DNA of 64,000 nt from Lysobacter prati (lineage in GTDB: Bacteria > Pseudomonadota > Gammaproteobacteria > Xanthomonadales > Xanthomonadaceae): contig NZ_VLNV01000001.1 in the NCBI RefSeq assembly GCF_009765215.1, forward strand, positions 744,001 to 808,000, read 5' to 3'. Below the pieces are notes generated by a model, which was given only the letters and a program-made list of their open reading frames with translations, was not told where the DNA came from and made no database searches. Made by a program: the position numbers and the translations under genes. Shown one piece after another: positions 38,426-46,080 of this stretch (positions within the stretch are counted from its first letter, which is position 1; every line of letters starts with the position of its first letter).

Positions 38426-39646
38426 ATGATCGAAGCCTCTGCACAGGTCGCACTCGATGCCGTGCTGGCCGGCCAGCCGCATGCGATCGTCGAGCGCGAC
38501 GGCGTGCGCTACACGCTGCTGGGCACCGCACATGTTTCGCAAGCCAGCGTCGAAGCGGTCCGCGACGCCATCGACAGTGGCGCATTCGATGCCGTCGCCG
38601 TCGAACTGGATCCGCAGCGCCTGCAGGCCCTGACCGACCCTGACGCACTGGCGCGCCTGGACCTGGTCCAGGTCATTCGCACGGGCAAGACCGCATTGTT
38701 CGCGGCCAACCTGGCATTGGCCGCCTACCAGCGGCGCCTGGCGGAGCAGCTCGGCATCGAACCTGGCGCCGAGCTCAAGCGCGCAGTGCTCGAGGCCCGC
38801 CAACGGGAGCTGCCCGTGCACCTGATCGATCGCGATGTCGGCCTGACCTTCAAGCGCGCAAGCAACCGGCTCGGCTGGTGGTCGCGGGCGAAGCTCGGCG
38901 GCGGCCTGATGGCGGCGTTGTTCGTCGACGAAGAAGTCGGTGCCGACGAAATCGAGAAGCTCAAGCAGGGCGACATGCTCGAGTCGAGCTTCGGCGAATT
39001 CGCCAGCGACAGTCCCGAGCTCTACGAAACCGTGATCGCCGAGCGCGATCGCTACATGGCTGCGCGCCTGCGCGAGACCCACGGCGATGCACGCGAAGTG
39101 CTGGCGGTGGTCGGCGCCGGCCATCTGCAGGGACTGGCACGCCACCTCAAGGACGAAGTGCGTGCGCCGGACACCATCCGCGAGGATCTCGAGGCGCTGC
39201 CGAAGAAGAGCGACGTGCCGTGGTTCACGATCTTCCTGTCCGCGTTCGTGCTGGGTGGTTTTGCCTGGGGCTTCTGGCGCGGCGGCATCGACGTCGGTTC
39301 CGACCTGCTTCTGCAATGGGTGCTGGCGACCGGCGTGCTCGGCGCGATCGGCTGCACCATCGCCGGTGGACACCCGCTCAGCATCCTGGTCGCCTTCGTC
39401 GCGTCGCCGATCACGCCGCTGCACCCGGCGCTGGCTTCGGGCACGCTCAGTGCGCTCACCGAGGCATGGATCCGCAAACCGACCTATGCCGACTTCATGG
39501 CCCTGCGCGACGACGTGCAGAGCTGGCGTGGCTGGTGGCGCAACCGCGTGGCGCGCGTGCTGCTCAACTTCTTCCTGACCAGCCTTGGCACTGCGATCGG
39601 CGTGTGGACGGGCGGTTTGCGGATGCTGGGCAAGCTGGTCGGCTGA
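38426..39646 (+). CDS. TraB/PrgY-family membrane protein
   Basis: At 406 residues the N-terminal TraB domain has TLLGTAHVSQASVEAV, VAVELDPQRL and VVGAGHLQGLARHL, the His/Glu motif pattern of the TraB/GumN-related fold. Three to five C-terminal membrane helices (about residues 265-395) follow. Relatives include Enterococcus TraB/PrgY, which limits pheromone activity, and archaeal and eukaryotic homologues; activity in proteobacteria is unproven (a membrane metalloprotease is one proposal). ATG at 38426 has GGAGG upstream; no partner gene is apparent. Confidence 0.87.
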   Translation: MIEASAQVALDAVLAGQPHAIVERDGVRYTLLGTAHVSQASVEAVRDAIDSGAFDAVAVELDPQRLQALTDPDALARLDLVQVIRTGKTALFAANLALAAYQRRLAEQLGIEPGAELKRAVLEARQRELPVHLIDRDVGLTFKRASNRLGWWSRAKLGGGLMAALFVDEEVGADEIEKLKQGDMLESSFGEFASDSPELYETVIAERDRYMAARLRETHGDAREVLAVVGAGHLQGLARHLKDEVRAPDTIREDLEALPKKSDVPWFTIFLSAFVLGGFAWGFWRGGIDVGSDLLLQWVLATGVLGAIGCTIAGGHPLSILVAFVASPITPLHPALASGTLSALTEAWIRKPTYADFMALRDDVQSWRGWWRNRVARVLLNFFLTSLGTAIGVWTGGLRMLGKLVG

Positions 39647-39673
39647 GGATCGCCTCTCCCCGGCAGCGGAGCG

Positions 39674-40144
39674 CTAGAAGCATTCCGCTGCCGTTGCGGC
39701 CGTCCCGGATTCGCGCTTCCCGCCCAACTGGTTGATCGCCATCGTTGCGCATTTCGTATCGCGGGTCGCCTGTACGCCCCTGGGCACCGCCTGGACCGAA
39801 TAGGCCACATCTGTGGTGCCGTCAGCCAGGTCGATCATGTAGTGGGCTTGCAGATCGGTCCGACATTGCATCGCCGGAATGGCCGGCGCTCTGCCTCTGC
39901 GATCGGCGTATTCCAGATGCGTCGTGTAATAGCGCTCCATGAACTGCGCCACTTCCAGCATGCACACCGCCGCCGCCGCGCGGCGGGTCCTGATGACATG
40001 ACCCTGGTAGCTGGGATACGCAATCGCGGCCAGGATCGCCACGATGGCTACGACGATCATCATTTCGACAAGCGTGAAACCGGGAGCTCGCGGCCTCGCA
40101 GCGCGGCCTGGAGCGTTTGGCATGTCCATATGCTTGTTCTCCAT
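39674..40144 (-). CDS. pilE: Type IV (minor) pilin, PilE-like
   Basis: A 156-residue prepilin with a polar leader then G/FTLVEMMIVVAIVAILAAIA, cleaved after Gly and N-methylated on Phe, with Glu5 present. The globular part has cysteines and a TYYxxH-like segment (ERYYTTHLEYADRRG). Its ATG at 40144 overlaps the pilX stop (TGATG). It is the last gene of fimT-pilV-pilW-pilX-pilE. Further internal ATGs (40129, 40123) are alternatives. Confidence 0.9.
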   Translation of the reverse strand: MENKHMDMPNAPGRAARPRAPGFTLVEMMIVVAIVAILAAIAYPSYQGHVIRTRRAAAAVCMLEVAQFMERYYTTHLEYADRRGRAPAIPAMQCRTDLQAHYMIDLADGTTDVAYSVQAVPRGVQATRDTKCATMAINQLGGKRESGTAATAAECF

Positions 40145-40800
40145 CAATCCAGCAGTAGTTCGCGCCACGAGGTCCGGGTGTGCCGAGGGTTGACCGTGTC
40201 GCCGCTTGTGGAACGCAACTCCATGGTTGCCTGCAGCGCCACTACGGCACGACTTCCGCGTGGATCATGGCTTCGCGCGGAGATGCGATAGATGGCTCTG
40301 CGATAGGTCGATTGCGTGGCACCGCCCTGGTTGGCTGATGCGCCGCGCTCAGCACCAGCATTCTCGTCACGCACTTCGACGTTACCCATGTACTCGATGT
40401 AGTACTGCGGCGCACCACCCGTTTGTTCGGAGTAGGACGACGTCGCTCCGACCCTGATCCAGCAACCCGAAGCATTGGCTGCGCAATCGCCATGGCTGGC
40501 CGCACCGAGGCCTGATGGCGTTCCGGCACATGTCACGCCGGTGGAAGAACAGTCCACACCTATGGAACGTCCCGCCACGGCCGCCTCCTGCACCTTTTGT
40601 TCCGCGATACGCAGCGCCGATTCCGCCGCCTGGAAGGCCAGGCTGCGATCGAACATGTGGGCACTCATGCGCTCTTCCATGATCGTTCCGCGCAGTGCGG
40701 CCAGACCGAGCAGCGTCACCGCTATCAACAGGAAAAGGACCAGCATCAACGTCGCGCCACGCTGCGATCGCCTGGGTCGGCTGGGGCATGGAATGGTCAC
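40144..40800 (-). CDS. pilX: Minor pilin assembly protein PilX
   Basis: The 218-residue minor pilin-like protein has an N-terminal segment QRGATLMLVLFLLIAVTLLG followed by the PilX signature FDRSLAFQAAESALR. The leader lacks the usual Phe-Thr-Leu-Ile-Glu and Glu5, as in known PilX. The start is GTG at 40800, overlapping the pilW stop (GTGA). It is followed immediately by pilE. Confidence 0.9.
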   Translation of the reverse strand: MTIPCPSRPRRSQRGATLMLVLFLLIAVTLLGLAALRGTIMEERMSAHMFDRSLAFQAAESALRIAEQKVQEAAVAGRSIGVDCSSTGVTCAGTPSGLGAASHGDCAANASGCWIRVGATSSYSEQTGGAPQYYIEYMGNVEVRDENAGAERGASANQGGATQSTYRRAIYRISARSHDPRGSRAVVALQATMELRSTSGDTVNPRHTRTSWRELLLD

Positions 40801-41780
40801 GGGATTCGATTCCGCAACGTGATCGTCTGGAACATGATTCGCTTCAGAGGGGACCGATTCACGCCCTCCTTCGTCGTGCCCTGGAGAGACAACCTGATCC
40901 GGACGGCGACGACATTCTTCCAGTCGGGGGCGGCACTGGCGAACGCGTACTCGCCCGTTTCGTAGACAAGGTAGGCGATCCGCATGCTCTGTATGTGTTC
41001 TGCGACTTCGTCACGCGCAAAGCGCCCCTTGACCATCACGGAACGATAGAGCGATCGACCGCCCCGCCCGTTATCGTCGACGAACCACCGCATCACTTGA
41101 AAGCGCGCAAGCAACGAGCCGGGGGCATAGTTCTTGCTACTCCCTCTGCTACTGCAAACGACAGGCGCTGTGAGGTCGGTGGTGCAGTTTCCAGGACTGC
41201 CACTGCCTCGCACGTACTCGATGGTGTTGCTTCCTTTCCTGGCGCGACTGAGTTGGAGAATGCTTGCCTGGCTGTAATCGCAGACAAGGATGATGTCGCC
41301 ATCGACGAAGTCGTGATCAGAGTTGTCGATCGTGAATCGGCCGCCGGAGTTCGGCGACGATGTGCTGTGCTTGACGACCGTAACCACCTGACTGCCCGAC
41401 GTCACAAACTCGATCGCGTCGGTTCCTGCGGCGCTGTCCTCAAGCGCACCCCGGTCGTAGCCGACGACCGCCGCCCCCCAATTCATCCACCACGGAGCGG
41501 TCGTCGCGGATGCGCCATTCAAGACATTGGCCACGGGGAGGTTCGTGCCGCACGGAGTGCCTCCCGCCTGGCGAAGGTCGCGCGCCATCAACTCGAAGGC
41601 CACACGGCCGTCCTCCTGGATTCGGGCGAGGCTCTCTGTCGCACGCCAGGTGCGTTGGCTGGAAAGGAAGATTGCGATCGCGGCGATCGACACCAGCAGG
41701 CCAAGGACGAGCGAGATCATCAACTCGACGAGGCTGAAACCGCCATTGGCCCGGACGGACCGCCCGCGCTGGGACCTCAT
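40797..41780 (-). CDS. pilW: Minor pilin PilW
   Basis: The 327-residue minor pilin starts MRSQRGRSVRANGG, then FSLVELMISLVLGLLVSIAA with the class III leader and Glu5. It has a large extracytoplasmic domain with cysteines (CGTN, CDYS, NCTTD, VCSS) probably in disulfides. The ATG at 41780 overlaps the pilV stop (ATGA), so 55 upstream in-frame codons are excluded. Confidence 0.9.
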   Translation of the reverse strand: MRSQRGRSVRANGGFSLVELMISLVLGLLVSIAAIAIFLSSQRTWRATESLARIQEDGRVAFELMARDLRQAGGTPCGTNLPVANVLNGASATTAPWWMNWGAAVVGYDRGALEDSAAGTDAIEFVTSGSQVVTVVKHSTSSPNSGGRFTIDNSDHDFVDGDIILVCDYSQASILQLSRARKGSNTIEYVRGSGSPGNCTTDLTAPVVCSSRGSSKNYAPGSLLARFQVMRWFVDDNGRGGRSLYRSVMVKGRFARDEVAEHIQSMRIAYLVYETGEYAFASAAPDWKNVVAVRIRLSLQGTTKEGVNRSPLKRIMFQTITLRNRIP

Positions 41781-42262
41781 AGCCTGGCCACGGTTGTCAT
41801 CTCTTGCGTGTCGCTGCCACCCGTTGCGCGCGAGTCGTCCCAGCGAATTGTCACGCGACAGTCCCTGGCTTCGATTCCTGCCACAGCCGTGCATGCAATG
41901 CCACCACACCCGCTGGCCAGTTGCGTCTTGATCTGGTTGATCCAACTGTGGCGATCGACGACCACCAGCCTCTGGGCGGGCACATGGGCGGGCCGTAACA
42001 ATGACGGCGACTCACAGGTCATCTCCATGTCATAGGCCCCGGCCCTTGCGGCGGACACGTTCACCCGCATCGAATCCAGCATGGTGTAGCTGTTCAAGAC
42101 CGCTTGGCTACGCTCCAGCGAACCTTGACTGTTGCGCAGTGCCGTAGCCTGCAGGGCGGCGATCCCCAACAGTCCGATGGCCATCACCAGCACCGCGACC
42201 AGCACCTCGATCAGGCCAACGCCGCGCTGCCCGTTGACCCTATGAGTTGCCCGGCGCGTCAC
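41777..42262 (-). CDS. pilV: Minor pilin PilV
   Basis: The 161-residue minor pilin has leader peptide RVNGQRG, then VGLIEVLVAVLVMAIGLLGI and ALRNSQGSLERSQAVL typical of PilV. Cysteines occur at CESP, CGGIACT and DCRV. The GTG start at 42262 overlaps the fimT end by 23 bases; no better start exists before the hydrophobic helix. Confidence 0.88.
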   Translation of the reverse strand: MTRRATHRVNGQRGVGLIEVLVAVLVMAIGLLGIAALQATALRNSQGSLERSQAVLNSYTMLDSMRVNVSAARAGAYDMEMTCESPSLLRPAHVPAQRLVVVDRHSWINQIKTQLASGCGGIACTAVAGIEARDCRVTIRWDDSRATGGSDTQEMTTVARL

Positions 42263-42842
42263 ATTGCCCTCCTTTGTTCTCCGAGCGGGTGGAAATGCGA
42301 CTGCCCGCGCCGATGCTGATCAGCCTCTGGTTGTCGACGGCTCCATCCGTCGGGACACAGACCGCGACCGATGCGTTCAGAGGTGAACCGCCTCTCGCGT
42401 GGGCCAGGCCATCGGAGCGAAAGGCGATGCGGCCGTTCTCTATAGCCGTGCTGGCTCTCAGCTGGACGGCTGCCGGGACTTCGCTCGTGCGCAGGACATC
42501 GTCGACGGCGCCATCCCGGTCCAGGTCGGCAACGGTGATCCAGCCGTCCCAGACTGTGCCGGCCGAGCACGTGACGCCATCGTCGCTGCGGCAGACCGTG
42601 ACGGTCCGGTTGAGACGCACCGCCTCCAACCGTGCCAGTTGCAGCGTTGCCACCATTTCGTTGGTCGCCGCGCCGAGGCGGTTGCTGGTGATGATGGCGG
42701 TCATGCTCGGGTAGCCGATGGCGGCCACGATCCGCACCACCGCCACCGCCACCATCAGCTCCAGGAGAGTGAAGCCGCACTCTGTGCGACGCCGCGCGCA
42801 GACGGACGCCGACCTCGGTGAGGTCGCCTGGAGGACGAGCAT
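42240..42842 (-). CDS. fimT: Pseudopilin FimT/GspH
   Basis: At 200 residues it has prepilin leader ...RRRTECG followed by FTLLELMVAVAVVRIVAAIG with Glu5. The helix contains an unusual Arg at residue 37 (CGG, plus-strand bases 42732-42734). A GspH domain follows (NRTVTVCRSDDG, WDGWITVADLDRDG, RISTRSENKGGQCD). First gene of the minor-pilin operon; ATG at 42842 has AGGAA eight bases upstream. Confidence 0.9.
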   Translation of the reverse strand: MLVLQATSPRSASVCARRRTECGFTLLELMVAVAVVRIVAAIGYPSMTAIITSNRLGAATNEMVATLQLARLEAVRLNRTVTVCRSDDGVTCSAGTVWDGWITVADLDRDGAVDDVLRTSEVPAAVQLRASTAIENGRIAFRSDGLAHARGGSPLNASVAVCVPTDGAVDNQRLISIGAGSRISTRSENKGGQCDAPGNS

Positions 42843-42864
42843 CGTGAAGTTCCTGTGCCTGACA

Positions 42865-42883
42865 CGTGACTGAGGCAGTCACG
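42865..42883. promoter_or_regulatory. Perfect palindrome upstream of fimT
   Basis: CGTGACTGAGGCAGTCACG, arms of eight around AGG, 23-41 bases before the fimT ATG. It could be an operator near the minor-pilin promoter or a leader hairpin; no known regulator motif is recognised. Confidence 0.55.
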
Positions 42884-42912
42884 TTAGGCGGCGCCCGGCG
42901 GAACGCACATAA

Positions 42913-42942
42913 GAAAACGGGAAGGCAAGCCTTCCCGTTTTC
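42913..42942. terminator. Terminator after the RND operon
   Basis: GAAAACGGGAAGGC / GCCTTCCCGTTTTC around AA, a 14-bp perfect stem with A and T flanks, so it works in either direction. It lies between the RND permease stop (42960) and the minor-pilin operon. Confidence 0.9.
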
Positions 42943-42959
42943 TCTCACTACTTGTAGGG

Positions 42960-45900
42960 CTACTCCGCCTTCAGCGCCGCTACCGCCGCTGCCGGCACTG
43001 TGCCGTCACCCTTGCCACGCGCACGTCGCACCAAGCGCGAGGTGCCATTGCGCAGGTCGTCCAGCATCGCGTAGATGGTCGGCAGGAACAGCAGGCTGAC
43101 CACCGTCGAGAACGCCAGGCCACCGGCGATGGCGCGCGCCATCGGGTAGTACGGAGGGCCGTCGCCGCCCATCTGCGTGTTGGTCAGCGAGATCGGCACC
43201 ATCGCCAGGATCGCCGTGCCCATCGTCATCAGGATCGGACGCAGTCGCTCGCGGCTGCCTTCGACCAGGGCGTCGGTGCGTGACAGGCCGCGCCGGCGCA
43301 GATTGTTGATGTGCTCGATCATCACGATGCCGTTGTTCACCACCACGCCCATCAGCACCAGGATGCCGATGAAGGCCATGATGTTGAATTCGGTACCGGT
43401 CAGCCAGAACAGCCAGAACACACCAAACACCGAGAACAGCACGCCGCTCATGATCGCCGACGGGAACAGCAGCGACTCGAACACTGCCGCCATCACCACG
43501 TAAATCATGACCAGGGCGATGAGCAGGTTGAACATCATCTGGTTGTTGGCTTCGGACTCGTCCTCGAAAGCGCCGCTGTCGAAGGTGAAGCTGTAGCCGG
43601 CCGGGAACGCCACCGACTTGAGCGTCTCCTCCATCGCCTTGCGCGCTTCGGGCACGGTGGCCTTGTCGGCCAAGTTCGCCTGGATCGACACCGTGGTCTG
43701 GCGGTTGGCACGCTGGATCTGCGTCGCCGACGGCTTCACCGCCACGTCCACCATGGCCAGCAACGGCACGGTGCGACCGTCAGGGGCGCGCACGGTGAAG
43801 CTGTCGATGTCCTCGACGCCGTAGTCCTCGGCGCCAGCAAAACGCACCCACACCGGCACTTCGGTCTCGCCGCGACGGAACTCGCGCAGCGGAGCGCCAC
43901 GCAATGCCAGGCCGACGAAGCTGGCCACTTCCTGCGCGCTGAAGCCGAACGCCGCGGCCCGGTCACGGTCGACGTGCACCGACAGCTCGCTGTTCTGGTC
44001 GCCGATGTCGACACGGACGTCGCGCAGTTCCTTGCGCTTGGCCAATATCGGCACGATGTCATTGGCCAACTCGACCAGTGTCTCGGTCGAGTCGCCGACC
44101 AGCTGCACCTGGACGTTCTGGCCCGGCCCGCCACCGCCGCCACCGCCACCCTGGTTGCCGATGCCGATGTTGGCGCGGGCCGACTTGGGCAGGTCCTCGC
44201 GCAGCTTCTCGATCGTGGCCTTGGTTTCGTCGATCTTGGCCGTGTCGAAGGTGATGCGCGTGCCGCCCCAGCCCTGCTCGCTGAAGTACGAGTAGATCTG
44301 GGTGATGTTGTAGCGCTTGCGGTTGGCCTCGAGGAATTTCTCGATCTTGAGGACTTCCGCCGACATCTGCTCCTTGGTGTAGGCGCCCTTCCACTGGTAG
44401 AAGATGTTGGTCTCGGTGCCGTCGTCGCCACCGAACATGTTCTTCTTGGTCAGGATCATCGGCACGATGCTGATGGCGATGATCAGCAGGATGCCGAGCA
44501 CGCTCTTGCCGCGGTGCTCCAGCGTCCAGCGCAGGAGGCGGGCGTAGCTACTCTGCAGGCGCGGGATAAGGCCGCGGTCCGAGCGCACCGCCGGTGGCGT
44601 CTTCAGCCGCGCCGAGATCATCGGGATCAGGCTGACGGCGACCAGCCACGAGGCCAGCAGCGACACCGAGATCGTAATCGCGATCTGCGACAGGTAGATG
44701 CTCAGGAAGTTGCGGTCGCCGAACAGGTTGGGCAGGAACACGATGCAGTGGCACAGCGTGCCGGCCGACAGGGCGATGGCGACATGCTTGGTGCCGATGA
44801 TCGAGGCCAGCTCGGGCTGGTCCGGCATCCGCTCGCGTTCCTGGTAGATGCTCTCCACCACGACTACCGCATTGTCGACCAGCATGCCCACTGCCAGCAG
44901 CAGGCCCATCATCGTCAGGATGTTGAGCGTGACGCCGGTGAAGTACATGAAGCCCAGCGTCATCACAAAGCAGATCGGGATCGCCAGGGTCACCATCAGC
45001 GTCGATGGCCAGTGGCGCAGGAAGAAGTACAGCACCGCAATCGACAGCAGCAAGCCGATGCCGCCGGCCTCGGCCAGCTCAAGCAGCGAACTGGTGACGT
45101 TGTCGCCCTGGTTGTCGATGATCTTGATCTGGATCCCGGCCATGTCCGGCTGGTCGCGGATTGCCTCCACTTCCTTGAGCGCTTTGCTCGAGACCTCCAC
45201 CAGGTTGGCCTGGCGCTCCTTGAAGATGTCCAGGCCGATCGCCGGCTTGCCATCGAGCCTGCGGCCATAGTTCATCCGCGCCGGCTTCAGGCGGATCTCG
45301 GCGATGTCGCCCAGGCGCGTGCCCTTGGGGTCGATGATCAGGTCACGCAATTGCTGCAGGTCGGTGATCTCGCCGACGGGCTGCACGCGCAAGCGCCGCC
45401 CGCCATCGTCGATCTGCCCGGCGGACACCGAGAAGTTGACCGCCTGCAGTCGGGTGTTGAGATCGTTGATGCTCAGGTTGTGCGCGGTCAGCCGGTCCGG
45501 GTCGATGGCGATCTCGACCTCGTTCGGCGCCGCTCCGGTCACTTCCACCCGTGCCACGCCCGGGATGCGTTCGATGCGGCGCTTGAATTCGCGCTCGATC
45601 ATGTCGTACGAGCCGGTCAGGTCGGTCGTACTGGCCAGGCGCACGCGCAACACCGGTTCATCGGTGGTGGAGAACTTGAACACGCTGTAGCGCTGCAGGT
45701 CGTCCGGCAGGTCGTCGCGGATGGCGTCGATGCGCTCGCGCGCCTCCGAGGCCGCGATGGCGACATCGCGGTCCCAGTCCGAGAACTGCATGAAGATCTC
45801 GGCCCCGTTGGAACGGGCGGTGGCGTCCATGCGCTTGACGTCGGTCATGGTCGACAGCGCTTCTTCCACCGGCCGAAGCAGCGTGCGTTCCACCTCCTCC

Positions 45901-46067
45901 GGCGTGGATCCCTCGTAAGGGATCTGCACGAAGATGAAAGGCGGCGAGACCTCCGGGAAGGCCTCCAGAGGCAGCCGGATCGCCGCGATCAGGCCGATCA
46001 CGAACAGCGACACGAAGAACATGATCGCCGTGACCGGCCGCTTGATGCTGAGCTCTGCAATCGTCAT
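42960..46067 (-). CDS. RND efflux permease, second of pair (proton-relay residues altered)
   Basis: Inner-membrane drug/proton antiporter subunit of the hydrophobe/amphiphile efflux family. At 1035 residues it has TM1 (RPVTAIMFFVSLFVIGLIAA), a large periplasmic porter domain, TM2-6, a second porter domain with a glycine run GNQGGGGGGGGPGQ, and TM7-12. TM4 reads GMLVDNAVVVVESI (Asp-Asn where AcrB has Asp407-Asp408). TM10 reads LMGVVVNNGIVMIEHI (Asn where AcrB has Lys940). It starts at MTIAELSIKRPV (46067), 13 bases after the first permease stop. It probably works with that permease and the lipoprotein adaptor. No TolC-like gene is adjacent. Confidence 0.94.
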   Translation of the reverse strand: MTIAELSIKRPVTAIMFFVSLFVIGLIAAIRLPLEAFPEVSPPFIFVQIPYEGSTPEEVERTLLRPVEEALSTMTDVKRMDATARSNGAEIFMQFSDWDRDVAIAASEARERIDAIRDDLPDDLQRYSVFKFSTTDEPVLRVRLASTTDLTGSYDMIEREFKRRIERIPGVARVEVTGAAPNEVEIAIDPDRLTAHNLSINDLNTRLQAVNFSVSAGQIDDGGRRLRVQPVGEITDLQQLRDLIIDPKGTRLGDIAEIRLKPARMNYGRRLDGKPAIGLDIFKERQANLVEVSSKALKEVEAIRDQPDMAGIQIKIIDNQGDNVTSSLLELAEAGGIGLLLSIAVLYFFLRHWPSTLMVTLAIPICFVMTLGFMYFTGVTLNILTMMGLLLAVGMLVDNAVVVVESIYQERERMPDQPELASIIGTKHVAIALSAGTLCHCIVFLPNLFGDRNFLSIYLSQIAITISVSLLASWLVAVSLIPMISARLKTPPAVRSDRGLIPRLQSSYARLLRWTLEHRGKSVLGILLIIAISIVPMILTKKNMFGGDDGTETNIFYQWKGAYTKEQMSAEVLKIEKFLEANRKRYNITQIYSYFSEQGWGGTRITFDTAKIDETKATIEKLREDLPKSARANIGIGNQGGGGGGGGPGQNVQVQLVGDSTETLVELANDIVPILAKRKELRDVRVDIGDQNSELSVHVDRDRAAAFGFSAQEVASFVGLALRGAPLREFRRGETEVPVWVRFAGAEDYGVEDIDSFTVRAPDGRTVPLLAMVDVAVKPSATQIQRANRQTTVSIQANLADKATVPEARKAMEETLKSVAFPAGYSFTFDSGAFEDESEANNQMMFNLLIALVMIYVVMAAVFESLLFPSAIMSGVLFSVFGVFWLFWLTGTEFNIMAFIGILVLMGVVVNNGIVMIEHINNLRRRGLSRTDALVEGSRERLRPILMTMGTAILAMVPISLTNTQMGGDGPPYYPMARAIAGGLAFSTVVSLLFLPTIYAMLDDLRNGTSRLVRRARGKGDGTVPAAAVAALKAE

Positions 46068-46080
46068 GTCAGTGCTCCGC

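Noticed and set aside
42843-42870. Sigma-54 promoter before fimT (GGCAC followed by CTTCA)
   Set aside because: The -12 element lacks GC at the required spacing and would initiate inside the coding region.
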